NCBI RefSeq assembly: GCF_022023855.1
Contig: NZ_CP059454.1
Span: 62,001-126,000, forward strand
DNA from: Azospirillum brasilense
GTDB taxonomy: Bacteria > Pseudomonadota > Alphaproteobacteria > Azospirillales > Azospirillaceae
Length of the DNA: 64,000 bases
Direction: 5' to 3'
Part shown: positions 44,367-53,530 of the stretch, one piece after another
How positions within the stretch are numbered: position 1 is the first letter of the stretch
Layout of the letters: each line of letters begins with the position of its first letter
Program-made: the position numbers and the translations under genes
The notes under the pieces: generated by a model
The model's input: only the letters and a program-made list of their open reading frames with translations
Databases searched by the model: none
What the model was told of the DNA's origin: nothing

Positions 44367-45479
44367 ATGTCTCAGACCGTTAGGATCTCCCAACTGCCCG
44401 GCGCAACGGCGCTTTCCGGCGAGGAGATCATGCCCGTGGTTCAATCCGGCCAGACCCGCCAAGCCAGTGTTGCCCAGTTGCGGGCGGGGTTGGCCCGTGC
44501 GGTGAACCCGACTTTCTCGGGATTGGCCTGCTTCGGCTCGCGCTCGGTGGCCATGGCCGGGGAGACGTTGCTGCTGTCGCCGGCCGCGGCGACCGCAACG
44601 GGCGCCTCCGTCAAACTGGCCGTGGCGTCCAGCGGCCATGGCGACGGCAGCCCGAACATGGCTTATCTCGGCGTCGACGGCCCGGCGCTTGGCGGCGTGG
44701 CCTTCTTGGACACCGGCTATTTCGGAGTCGCCGCGCGGACGCCGCTGGAACTCCGGGTGAGTGGCGTGGCGATCGCCAAGTTTCTGCCGGCCCAGGTCAC
44801 GGTCGCCGGAAACATCCTTCCGATGGCCGATGGCACTCACCACCTGGGCGCTCCGGCCGCGCGTTGGGATGACGTTTACGCAATCAACGCGGCGATCCAG
44901 ACCTCCGACGCGCGCAGCAAAAGCGACGTGGCGGACTGCACCCTGGGAATCGACTTCATCAAGGCGTTGCGGCCGGTTCAGTACCGTCTCGCCGACATCG
45001 ACGATCCCGGCGAAGTCGCCCGCCGGACCGTCGAGCGGGTGAAGACCGTTCGTCGCGTCAGGGTCGGCGAGGAGATCCGCAAGGTCGAGGGCCAGTACCG
45101 GGTGTTTCCGGTGGAAGAGACGGTCGAGGAGGCTGTCCTCCGTTATGAGCCACTGTTCGATTCCGAAGGCCGTCCTCTTCTTGATGATGAAGGGAGGCAG
45201 CGCCTGCACCCGGTGCCGGAAACCGAGACGCTGGAGGTCGAGGAGGTCATGCGCCCGGCCTGCGTCAAGCAACACCGGCGTCCGCACTATGGCCTGATCG
45301 CCCAGGAGGTCAAAGCCGTGCTGGACCGGTTGGGGATGGACATGGCCGGTTACGTCTATGAGCCGGATGCCGACCGCCACGGGCTGCGCTACGGCGAGTT
45401 CATCGCCCCGCTGATCCGGGCCCTCCAGGAACTGGCAGGACGGGTTGAAACGCTGGAGAACTCAACCGCCGGCGGCTGA
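44367..45479 (+). CDS. Tail-fibre-like protein with peptidase S74 intramolecular chaperone
   Basis: 370 residues. An N-terminal RISQLPGATALSGEEIMPVV segment (about 5-25) resembles the start of many phage fibre proteins. A middle beta region (about 50-150) ends in NILPMADGTHHLGAPAARWD. The S74 domain starts QTSDARSKSD, with Ser180 and Lys185 at the same spacing as the Ser-Lys dyad that cuts the chaperone off after trimerisation. LGIDFIKALRPVQYRL and HYGLIAQEVKAVLD follow, and YGEFIAPLIRALQELAGRVE forms the terminal coiled coil. An insert of about 80 charged residues lies between the last two blocks. Such domains trimerise phage or bacterial surface fibres; none of the usual phage neighbours (baseplate, tail tube) is present. 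Confidence 0.88.
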   Translation: MSQTVRISQLPGATALSGEEIMPVVQSGQTRQASVAQLRAGLARAVNPTFSGLACFGSRSVAMAGETLLLSPAAATATGASVKLAVASSGHGDGSPNMAYLGVDGPALGGVAFLDTGYFGVAARTPLELRVSGVAIAKFLPAQVTVAGNILPMADGTHHLGAPAARWDDVYAINAAIQTSDARSKSDVADCTLGIDFIKALRPVQYRLADIDDPGEVARRTVERVKTVRRVRVGEEIRKVEGQYRVFPVEETVEEAVLRYEPLFDSEGRPLLDDEGRQRLHPVPETETLEVEEVMRPACVKQHRRPHYGLIAQEVKAVLDRLGMDMAGYVYEPDADRHGLRYGEFIAPLIRALQELAGRVETLENSTAGG

Positions 45480-45504
45480 CGACGCCCGCTGCGTCTCTGC
45501 GACG

Positions 45505-45532
45505 GGTGATGGGACGGGCGCACCCCATCACC
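45505..45532 (+). terminator. Hairpin after the tail-fibre gene
   Basis: GGTGATGGG at 45505-45513 pairs with CCCATCACC at 45524-45532 across a 10-base loop, 26 bases after the stop codon. There is no T-run, so termination strength is uncertain. Confidence 0.5.
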
Positions 45533-45762
45533 GCCGCGGCGAACCGGGCATCGCGCTGTTGAAAACAAGCGGCCAGACTTTATCCCGATAGCGCTATGAA
45601 CGCTCGTGGACAGGAGTATTCCCGTTGGTGTATTCTCCCGAACACGCTTCTCGCAAAGGGCTGAGAGTAAGATTTTCTGAAGCCTCAGCTGAAGGCAAAT
45701 GCCGTTGGGCTGTGGCGCCAGGATGGGAAGCGATGGAACAAGGCATCAACAGGATTCTCTGA

Positions 45763-46356
45763 ATGACGAGTCCCCACCTGTTCAGTCGCGATGAGCTTAT
45801 GGAGATGGGGCTCCGTTCGATTGGCCGCAATGTGCGAATCGATCGAAGTGTTCGGCTTTTCGGTGCAGAGAGAATGTCTTTCGGGGATCATGTCCGCATT
45901 GATCCTTTCTGCATTCTCAGCGCGGGGCCGGATGGAATCCGGGTGGGCCGCAATGTGCACATCGCCGCCTATTGCTCATTGGTTGGACAGGCAAAGATCG
46001 AGCTTGAGGATTTCGCGGGCCTGTCGGCGCGGGTATCGATTTTCTCATCCACCGATGATTATTCGGGTGGCGCGCTGACCAACCCGACGGTGCCAGCAGC
46101 CTTCCTGAACGTGCGCAGTGCGCCGGTCTTTCTGGGACGGCATGTCATCATCGGCGCTGGAAGCGTCATTCTGCCGGGCGTCACCATCGGCTTGGGCGCC
46201 AGCGTCGGCGCCTTGTCGCTGATCCGGAAGAATGTGGACGAATATGCCATCATGGCCGGCAACCCCGCCAAGCAGATCAGTACCCGTGCGGACAGCCTTC
46301 TGCAAAGGGAAGCCGAGTACCTTGCATGGGAAAAAGCCCAGGACGATCATCGATAG
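45763..46356 (+). CDS. Hexapeptide-repeat acyltransferase (left-handed beta-helix)
   Basis: 197 residues. Repeated hexapeptide turns (IGRNVRIDRSVRLFG, FGDHVRIDPFCILS, VGRNVHIAAYCSLVG) and the C-terminal LGRHVIIGAGSVILPGVTIG with AIMAGNPAKQI define a WbbJ/CatB-like trimeric O- or N-acyltransferase. A catalytic His probably lies in one of the GRHV or DHV turns. With the DegT aminotransferase that follows, it could N-acetylate a 3- or 4-amino deoxy sugar; this pairing is common in surface glycan loci. The 283-base gap before it is AT-richer and probably holds its promoter. Confidence 0.85.
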   Translation: MTSPHLFSRDELMEMGLRSIGRNVRIDRSVRLFGAERMSFGDHVRIDPFCILSAGPDGIRVGRNVHIAAYCSLVGQAKIELEDFAGLSARVSIFSSTDDYSGGALTNPTVPAAFLNVRSAPVFLGRHVIIGAGSVILPGVTIGLGASVGALSLIRKNVDEYAIMAGNPAKQISTRADSLLQREAEYLAWEKAQDDHR

Positions 46357-46549
46357 CGACGAAACTTGTTCACCGCATCCTGTTGATGATCCGGCATGTT
46401 GAAAATCCGACAATGTCATTTTCAGGCGGCAGTGTAACCGGGGGGTGTCCGGTCCTATAATTGATCCGCCCAAACAAATCCTTCCCCTGCGATCTTGAAT
46501 GCAATCCCGCATCCTGCCCAGCGGCGGGCCGCAAGAAGAGAAGCTCTCC

Positions 46550-47662
46550 ATGATCCCTGTTTTTCGTCCCAAACTGCCGACCGCGTCGAAGCTTCTTCCG
46601 TATCTCGAGCGCATCGACGAGGCGCGCTGGTATGCGAATTTCGGCCCGCTGTACAAGGAATTCCAGGCCCGCATCGCCGCCCATTTCGGCCTGGGTGCCG
46701 ATCAGGTCGTCCTGGTGTCGAACGCCACCATCGGCATCACGCTCGCCTTGCAGGCGATCGGGTTGCAGAGGCCGGACCGTCAAGCCATTTGCCCATCCTG
46801 GACCTTCGCCGCGACTCCTCACGCCATCGCGGCGGCCGGGCTGTCTCCGGTCTTCGCCGACGTCGATGCCGAGACCTGGACGCTCAACCTGGATCTTCTT
46901 GACGAGCAGGATGTGCGCAGCGCCTCGGGCATCGTGATGGTGTCGCCGTTCGGAAGCTTGGTGGACACCGACAAGTGGGAGCGTTTTTCGGAGCGCAAGG
47001 GCATTCCGGTGGTGTGCGACGCCGCCGCCAGCTTCGATGCGATCGGGCGGGACAGCTTCCGCGTCGGAACCATTCCCATCGTCATCAGCCTGCACGCGAC
47101 CAAATCGCTGGCGGCGGCGGAAGGCGCCATTATTCTCTGCACCGACCCTGACGTCGTGGAGCGGATTCGCCAGATGTCGAATTTCGGCTTTTCCACCACC
47201 TCGGTTGCGCAGGTGCTGGGAACCAACGCCAAGATGAGCGAATACAACTGCGCGGTTGGGCTTGCGTCGCTCGATGCGTGGCAGGAGACTCGCTCGCGGT
47301 TGGCCCAGATCCGGAATTATTATTGGGAAAAACTTCGTGACGTCTCCGGAGTCACGCCGTTTGGGGGCGGGCAGGATTATGTGGCCAATTACATGGTCAT
47401 TGAAACCGTGGGAGACGGCTATCAGCTTTCCAACCACTTGGCCCAGCGTGGAATCGAAACCCGGCGGTGGTGGCGCAGCGGGTGCCACCAGCATCCTGCC
47501 TTCGCCTCCTACAACGTGAAGCCGCTTCCTGAAACCCGTCGTCTTGGCATCCATACCCTCGGCCTTCCGTTCTTTACGGAACTGACGGAGGCGGATATCG
47601 ATCATGTGGTCGGCTCCGTTGCCGAGTACCATTCTAAGGAGCCGGCACTCGCTGCTCATTGA
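46550..47662 (+). CDS. DegT/DnrJ/EryC1/StrS-family sugar aminotransferase
   Basis: 370 residues from the ATG at 46550 with AAGAGAAG upstream. PLP-enzyme marks: SNATIGITLALQAIG (phosphate-binding region), CPSWTFAATPHAIAAAGLSP, VFADVDAETWTLN, VCDAAASFDAIG with Asp157, and SLHATKSLAAAEGAI with the PLP lysine at 185. The enzyme aminates a keto-deoxy-sugar nucleotide. No matching dehydratase for dTDP- or UDP-sugars is in the window, so the substrate is either a GDP-4-keto sugar from Gmd (perosamine-like) or comes from elsewhere. It lies 193 bases after the acyltransferase in the same direction. Confidence 0.88.
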   Translation: MIPVFRPKLPTASKLLPYLERIDEARWYANFGPLYKEFQARIAAHFGLGADQVVLVSNATIGITLALQAIGLQRPDRQAICPSWTFAATPHAIAAAGLSPVFADVDAETWTLNLDLLDEQDVRSASGIVMVSPFGSLVDTDKWERFSERKGIPVVCDAAASFDAIGRDSFRVGTIPIVISLHATKSLAAAEGAIILCTDPDVVERIRQMSNFGFSTTSVAQVLGTNAKMSEYNCAVGLASLDAWQETRSRLAQIRNYYWEKLRDVSGVTPFGGGQDYVANYMVIETVGDGYQLSNHLAQRGIETRRWWRSGCHQHPAFASYNVKPLPETRRLGIHTLGLPFFTELTEADIDHVVGSVAEYHSKEPALAAH

Positions 47663-47907
47663 CGGCTTGGTGTTCGTGCTATGAGGATGGGCTGCCTTCT
47701 GGGAAACCGGGACGTGGCCCATCTTTGTAATCTTTTGCTTTACCCACTCATGCCCGTTTTTTCAACGCAGCGTGAGGTCCGTAAGGCATATCAAGGCTAT
47801 GATACAGGGAAAATCCAGTAGATTTTCTTGAGTATCTGCGCATCGATTCTGGATTTTCCTGAATTCGAAATGATCGAGTTTAAAGTACCGGATCACAGGG
47901 GGTTAAA

Positions 47908-50121
47908 ATGAGTGCTATTGAAGAAATGAATCGCTTTCTTCTGGAGGGGAATTCTATAGCAGCTCTCCACATTGCACTTTCATCTAATGAATTTGACGAG
48001 ACAATCTGCAATTCATATTTTTCGATCATATCCCGTCGTTTGCAGGAAAACGATACTGAAGGGGCAAGTAAGCTTGCCGATAAGATTCACCGTATTAGCA
48101 TGGGAAATGGTCGTTGGCTTGAGAGTATAGCGGATATTTTTATTCAATTTGACAATTATGATCATGCATTGAAATATATGCAGCATGCTCTGACCATTAA
48201 CTTCCAGGTATACCAATGGCATATTAAAGCGGCATTTTGCTATGAGCACATTGGAGCAAATGATATTGCAGTATATCATTTGCAAATGGCTCTTCATTTC
48301 TCAAATTTCGAAAAAAGCGTTTTCACCAAGCTTCTGTCCATGTTGCGACGTAGTGGAAGAAATCTGGAAGCGGACGGCTATAGTCTTCTTGCGACCGCTC
48401 GATTGAGCAAATCTGACTTGATGGATGTTTCCATTAATTTCGACTTTACGGAATTGCCCAAGCATGTTGGCCAAAATATAGTCAAGGCACGTCTAGAGCT
48501 TCCTGTTGAAAACAGCGGATACCGTACTGAAGACAATGCCGACATGTGGGGGAAGGTCATTGTTTCCATCGTCCGCACAACTGACGAAGACGCGCAGACA
48601 CGAGCGAAAATGGTTCTTCGTGTTCTATCCTGGATTAAACATACTGAACACGCGCTTGAATTGGCCGTTGGGCAACTATTCCGCACATTCGACTTGGACA
48701 CGTTCCTCGTTTTTCAAAGTATGTCGGCTGCAAGCAAAGACTGGAGTATTCTCGACAGAGTGTGCCGGACCCTGATTGCGTCTGGAGCAGATTGCAATGT
48801 TCTTGCAACGGTGCATGCTGAGCTTTGTCAGTGGGAGTTCCAGCCGCAGGTTTGGGGCTTGGTTCATCCAGTAATGCTTACTGTACGAGAAGTGCTTTCA
48901 AAACAGATTGAGGACCACGCTGCCTTTTCTGAACCAAATCTTGTTTTCGAATCTGTAGACCCTTCTAAGATTCTATTGATTCAGTCGACGCTCCGGGGCT
49001 TTGCGGAGCATTCGGTGCTGCGTCTTATTATTGATCATGCAATAGCAATTCTTCGTGTTAACAAGAGTTCTGAAGTCATGATCCTCTCAACAGATGAGGT
49101 CGTTCCACAGAATTTCGACGGAAGCAATCATTTCAAGTGCTATCATGATCAAATAGTTTCGGAGTGTGTGAAAAATGGAGATGGTAACATTTGCGATCGC
49201 CTGAAGATAGTTTACTGCGCCAAGCCAAGTCAGACGATCAATTATGTTGATCATGTTTTTAGCTGCATTGATGAGTTTTCTCCGCATTGCATAATTAATT
49301 ATCACGGCGTAGCCGACGATTCGTTTATCTTTTCTGGGGGCATATATAAAAAATATCCCTTTATATATCACCAGACTAATATTTTGCAAAGGCCTCGATA
49401 TGATGCAGATTTGTTCCTCTCGAACGGACGTATTGTTGATCAAGGGGATATTCATCTGGAAAACCGTGAGCGTTGGGTTAATGGAAGGATTGGCTTTACT
49501 CCCTTCAAGAAGCTGAAGTCCTACCAGAGGTCAGAACTCCCGTTTGCCGACCATTCGATTGTCATGGTTACGGTTGGCAACCGGCTGCCGCACGAGGTTA
49601 GCGATAACTTCTGCCATATCGCCATGCGGGCCCTGGATCGGTATGAGGAACTGGCTTGGACACTCGTCGGGCCGAACTCTGATTCAGTCGGCATGATCGA
49701 TGAATGTGCGAAAGCCTATTCCAAGAATGTCCGGAAGCGAATCTATAGTATTCCGTTCGAGAAAGACCTCAGGGCACTGTACGAGCATTGCTCAATTTAC
49801 CTCAATCCTTTCCGCGCCGGTGGCGGTACAAGCATCGCCCTGGCCATTTCTGAGGGAATGCCGATCGTTTGCATGCAAGGATGTGATATCGAAATGGCTT
49901 TGCCTCCGGAAGAGGTGAGGCGGGATTTGGAAGATTACGAAAAGGCTCTATCCAAATTTATCGAAGACCAAGCTTTGCGCGAGCGTGTTGGCTCCTATTG
50001 CAGGGATTGGTTCTCGGAAAAAATATCGATTGAAAGCGGCGCCCGGCACCTTCTCAACAATGCACTCTTGGCTTGCAAGCTGTTTTCAGAAAGAAAAAAA
50101 ATTCCGATATTTCAAGACTAA
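47908..50121 (+). CDS. TPR - GT-B glycosyltransferase-like protein, AT-rich
   Basis: 737 residues with AGGGGG a few bases upstream of the ATG. The N-terminal 160 residues are TPR-like helices (FIQFDNYDHALKYMQHALTI, CYEHIGANDIAVYHLQMALH). The C-terminal part from about 360 looks like the two halves of a GT-B enzyme, with YHQTNILQRPRYDADLFLSN and the late sugar-nucleotide site YLNPFRAGGGTSIALAISEG followed by MPIVCMQGCD. The same layout occurs in O-linked GlcNAc transferase-like (GT41) bacterial proteins, but a GT41 call is not proven. DNA is clearly AT-richer than most neighbours, a sign of separate origin. Confidence 0.7.
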   Translation: MSAIEEMNRFLLEGNSIAALHIALSSNEFDETICNSYFSIISRRLQENDTEGASKLADKIHRISMGNGRWLESIADIFIQFDNYDHALKYMQHALTINFQVYQWHIKAAFCYEHIGANDIAVYHLQMALHFSNFEKSVFTKLLSMLRRSGRNLEADGYSLLATARLSKSDLMDVSINFDFTELPKHVGQNIVKARLELPVENSGYRTEDNADMWGKVIVSIVRTTDEDAQTRAKMVLRVLSWIKHTEHALELAVGQLFRTFDLDTFLVFQSMSAASKDWSILDRVCRTLIASGADCNVLATVHAELCQWEFQPQVWGLVHPVMLTVREVLSKQIEDHAAFSEPNLVFESVDPSKILLIQSTLRGFAEHSVLRLIIDHAIAILRVNKSSEVMILSTDEVVPQNFDGSNHFKCYHDQIVSECVKNGDGNICDRLKIVYCAKPSQTINYVDHVFSCIDEFSPHCIINYHGVADDSFIFSGGIYKKYPFIYHQTNILQRPRYDADLFLSNGRIVDQGDIHLENRERWVNGRIGFTPFKKLKSYQRSELPFADHSIVMVTVGNRLPHEVSDNFCHIAMRALDRYEELAWTLVGPNSDSVGMIDECAKAYSKNVRKRIYSIPFEKDLRALYEHCSIYLNPFRAGGGTSIALAISEGMPIVCMQGCDIEMALPPEEVRRDLEDYEKALSKFIEDQALRERVGSYCRDWFSEKISIESGARHLLNNALLACKLFSERKKIPIFQD

Positions 50122-50134
50122 CTGAGAATTTAGC

Positions 50135-50162
50135 CCCCGCCGAGAAAAATTCGTCGGCGGGG
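50135..50162. terminator. Shared hairpin between convergent genes
   Basis: CCCCGCCGA at 50135-50143 pairs with TCGGCGGGG at 50154-50162 over 9 bp with a 10-base loop. It lies in the 47-base gap between two convergent stop codons and can serve both; neither side has a long T-run. Confidence 0.6.
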
Positions 50163-50168
50163 ACGTTG

Positions 50169-50909
50169 TTACAGATTAAACTTGTTTTCAACAATATCGA
50201 AAGTGTAATCGTTCACAAAGCAGGTTCCGTTGAATGGGCGAGAGAATTCTTCTTCTACTGAGGATACCCAGTCGCGTTCGCCTTTATGGCCCCAAGATAT
50301 AACTTTCTTTAACATTTCATCTTTATTTCTGACCCACGAAAAGTGATGTATCATTATCTGATCTTCGTGAGTTACACTTCGCACTTGCCGTCCTTTTACA
50401 TATTGATGAACCTGCTGGCGGTCTCCAGATTGATCCGCAGGGTCAATTTTCACAAATTCCCGTCGAATGAGGACGGCTGAGGTCTCCAAGGTTTTTGCCC
50501 GAATTGTCGGATCACGGAAATACCAATAATTGCTTAGAGCAATGGTATCATAGTTTTTCCACTCGCCTTTCTCTAAGTACAAAGAAAATATATCTGTGTC
50601 CACGATTTCATCGCAGTCAAGAAAAAGAACCCAATCGATTTCTGAGCGTAATTTTGAAGCGCCTAGCGCGCGCGAATAAATGCCTGGGCGTGGTTGATAT
50701 TGATTTTGTGCATTATATACAATGAATTCAGCATCAGGATTTTCGTTGGCAATTCGTTTTACTAGATCAAGGTCCTCAGGCTCTCCATCAAAAAAATGGT
50801 CACTTACCGGAACGACGATTTGTTTGGCAATTCTTGAAACGCTGTTGATGCACGCATTGATGAAGCGCTTTTCATTTGTGCAGAAATTGATGACGACGCC
50901 AAGATTCAT
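50169..50909 (-). CDS. GT2-like glycosyltransferase, AT-rich
   Basis: 246 residues. LGVVINFCTNEKRFINACIN at the start, RALGASKLRSEIDWVLFLDC with DEIVD as the acidic nucleotide-sugar site, and HEDQIMIHHFSWVRNKDEML near the C-terminus match GT2/GT92-like proteins of unknown donor. Composition matches the AT-rich gene on its right flank of the convergent pair, suggesting they arrived together. It lies 76 bases downstream of the double GT2 at 50985. Confidence 0.75.
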   Translation of the reverse strand: MNLGVVINFCTNEKRFINACINSVSRIAKQIVVPVSDHFFDGEPEDLDLVKRIANENPDAEFIVYNAQNQYQPRPGIYSRALGASKLRSEIDWVLFLDCDEIVDTDIFSLYLEKGEWKNYDTIALSNYWYFRDPTIRAKTLETSAVLIRREFVKIDPADQSGDRQQVHQYVKGRQVRSVTHEDQIMIHHFSWVRNKDEMLKKVISWGHKGERDWVSSVEEEFSRPFNGTCFVNDYTFDIVENKFNL

Positions 50910-50984
50910 CGTTGATGCCTTTCACTTGAGGGATCGCGATAATTCCGGGATTTGACCGTTCTGCCGCTTAAGTCGGATGTCCGG

Positions 50985-53492
50985 TCACTCCGGCAAGGGG
51001 CGCAGCAGGCGGTATGGTGGGCCCAGCGGTTCGAAATGCGGGTTGTAACAGGGATCGTTGGACAGGCGCTCGCCCCAGCGGTTTCGCAGATGGCGGGCTT
51101 CTCCGGCCAGGCGGGCTATCTTCTCCGGCGTATCGTCGGTGCCGCGCGTCTGGGTTTCGAGGTGATAGAGCCGCGCGTGCGGCGTCCACAGAACCCGCAG
51201 TCCTGCCTGTTGGAGCTTCAGGCAGTAATCGACGTCCGCATAGGCGACGGGCAGATGCACCATGTCAAACCCTCCGACCGCTTCGAAAGCGGCCCTCGAG
51301 GTCAGCAGGCAGGCGCCGGTGACCGCCGAGACGGTGCGGGGCAGCGCGGCTTGGCCAAGATGTCCCGGCTCGTCGGCGCCAAGCCCCACGAAGGCGTGCC
51401 CGGCCGCGCCATCGGCGCCGAGGACGACGCCGGCGTGCTGAACCGTGTTGTTGGGGTAGAGCAATTTCGCCCCCACCGCCCCGACTCCGGGCCGGGCGAG
51501 CAGGGCCACCATCTCGCTCAGCCAGTCCGGGGTGATGGCGACGATGTCGTTGTTGAGGAAGCACAGCGCGTCGCTCTGGCTGGCGCCGGCTGCGGCGTTG
51601 TTGATGGCGGCCCAGTTGAAGGGACCGCGGAATCCGGCGACACGAAGCCGCGGATCGCGCGCCAACGAGTCGAAGAAGGGGCGCGACCGAGGATCGGTGC
51701 TGTCGTGATCGACCAGGATGATCTCGTAGTTGGGGTAATCGGTTCTGCTCAGAAGGCTGGATACACAGTCCCGAACCAGATCCACCGCATCCTTGGTCGG
51801 GATGACGATGGTCACCTTCGGGGCGGGCGAGGGGAGGGAGTAACGGACACGGGCACAGAACAGCCCGCCCGACCGGCTCCGCGTCTCGTGGTCGGCCGTG
51901 ACGGTGGCGCGGCTTCCGATACGCCGCTGGTGCTCGCCCACCACGCGCTCAATTCCGGCCATGATGGCGGCCGGGTCACCGCCGCCCGACAGCGAAGCCG
52001 GGTTGATGCGCCAATGATAGAGGATTCGGGGAATATGCCGGATGCCGCCGGCGCCGACCCGTTCCAGAAGGCGCAACACCAGATCATGGTCCTGGACGCC
52101 CTCGGTCCCCTCGCGGAGTCCTCCGACCTCAAGCACCAGCCGCCGCTCGACCACCAGGAAATGGCAGACATAGTTGATGGATTGCAGCAGTTCGGGATCG
52201 AAATCCGGCTTGAAGGCGGGAGCGGTGTGCCGGCCGTCGGGGCCGATACGGTCTTCGTCGCTGTAGAGAACGGGGGAGGGCGCCTTGGCCAGTTCCTCCG
52301 CCATGCAGAGCAGGGCATCGATGGCCAGCCGGTCGTCATGGTCGAGAAAGGCCACATGGCTTCCGGTCGCCAAGGACAGTGCCCGGTTGGTGTTGGCGCT
52401 GACGCCGCTCCGGGTTCCGCTGAACACTGCGCGGATTCGGGCATCGCGGGCAGCTTCCCGCTGGATCAGCATGCGCACCGCGTCGTCGCGGGACGCATCG
52501 TCGGCGATGCAGAGCTCCCACTCCCCATAGGCTTGGGCGCGAACGGATTCGATCGCCTCCGCCAGCATCCACAGCGGCGGATCGCAGACCGGCATCAACA
52601 CCGAGAAGAGTGGGCGTTTCTCCAGCGCGGCGGCCCGCTTCGGCAGTTGGAGCCGGCGCGTGGAGGTTTCGCTGTAATGGTTGTCGAAATAGGCGGCGTA
52701 GTCGGCAATGGACCGGGCGGAGGACACCCGCCGCCGCGGCACCTCGGCCCGAATTTCCCGCAGAATGCCGGCAAGTTCGTCCAGCCGATCCGACAGCGCG
52801 TCGGTCCGGTCGGCCTCGGCCTCGTTCAGCTCGATGGCGAGGGGGCCGAACACCACCGCGCCGCTGCGCCGGTCGCACAGTTGCAGGGTACGGCCCGACC
52901 GGACGGTGAGCAGAACCTCGAATCCATGGTCGCAGGTGGCGAAGCGGCTCAGGAGATCGCGGCGCTGCTGGTTGGCGACCGCTCTGGCAACGATGCGGTC
53001 GTCGACCAGGACATCGAGTTCGACCGTTTCCCGCTCATCCTCGGCATTGACCGCCCAGCCAATGACCCGCGCCCCCTCCACGCTGTCGACATTCGCCTCC
53101 ACCTTGCGGCTGGCGGACAGAGACAGGCCGTTCTCCAGGACATGGCCAGTCGCGGCGACACGCAGGGCGACGGGGGTGCGCGCCGGGTCGATCCCGGGGA
53201 ACAGGGAGGCGATATCCAGGGCGAAGCCGCAGGGCACCGGGCGGCCCAGCAACTGCGAGAGGCTTCCGCTCTCGCGGTCGGGCGTGAAAACCGCCTCACC
53301 CGTGCCGGCCGAGACGATGAGCGGCACGGGCGTGTCGGGCGCCGTGACGGACAGCACCCAGCCGGTCACACGCGTCCCGTCCCATGCTTCCACCCGTCCA
53401 TAAAAGGGGGCGGTTGCCGAGGGTCGTCCCAGATCGCCAGTGGTCGTGCCGCCGTTTTCCGGTTCGGAGGGGCGTGCAGGCAAATGGGTCAT
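50985..53492 (-). CDS. Two GW modules - two GT2 domains glycosyltransferase
   Basis: 835 residues from the ATG at 53492. GW modules lie at about 30-115 (YGRVEAWDGTRVTGWVLS, PCGFALDI) and 134-215 (NVDSVEGARVIGWAVNAED, RRDLLSRFATCDHGFEVLL). A short heptad region follows (about 222-250). The first GT2 has PLFSVLMPVCDPPLWMLAEA, IADDASRDDAV and FLDHDDRLAIDAL; the second has KVTIVIPTKDAVDLVRDCVS, LVDHDSTDPRSR and CFLNNDIVAITPDWLSEMV, with YADVDYCLKLQQAG. This is the architecture of bifunctional O-antigen chain enzymes such as WbbL/WsaE-like proteins. Both acidic sites are intact, so two transfers are likely. Confidence 0.85.
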   Translation of the reverse strand: MTHLPARPSEPENGGTTTGDLGRPSATAPFYGRVEAWDGTRVTGWVLSVTAPDTPVPLIVSAGTGEAVFTPDRESGSLSQLLGRPVPCGFALDIASLFPGIDPARTPVALRVAATGHVLENGLSLSASRKVEANVDSVEGARVIGWAVNAEDERETVELDVLVDDRIVARAVANQQRRDLLSRFATCDHGFEVLLTVRSGRTLQLCDRRSGAVVFGPLAIELNEAEADRTDALSDRLDELAGILREIRAEVPRRRVSSARSIADYAAYFDNHYSETSTRRLQLPKRAAALEKRPLFSVLMPVCDPPLWMLAEAIESVRAQAYGEWELCIADDASRDDAVRMLIQREAARDARIRAVFSGTRSGVSANTNRALSLATGSHVAFLDHDDRLAIDALLCMAEELAKAPSPVLYSDEDRIGPDGRHTAPAFKPDFDPELLQSINYVCHFLVVERRLVLEVGGLREGTEGVQDHDLVLRLLERVGAGGIRHIPRILYHWRINPASLSGGGDPAAIMAGIERVVGEHQRRIGSRATVTADHETRSRSGGLFCARVRYSLPSPAPKVTIVIPTKDAVDLVRDCVSSLLSRTDYPNYEIILVDHDSTDPRSRPFFDSLARDPRLRVAGFRGPFNWAAINNAAAGASQSDALCFLNNDIVAITPDWLSEMVALLARPGVGAVGAKLLYPNNTVQHAGVVLGADGAAGHAFVGLGADEPGHLGQAALPRTVSAVTGACLLTSRAAFEAVGGFDMVHLPVAYADVDYCLKLQQAGLRVLWTPHARLYHLETQTRGTDDTPEKIARLAGEARHLRNRWGERLSNDPCYNPHFEPLGPPYRLLRPLPE

Positions 53493-53530
53493 GGTGAGGG
53501 TATCCTGAAAAAGCTGCCGCACGGTCCTAA

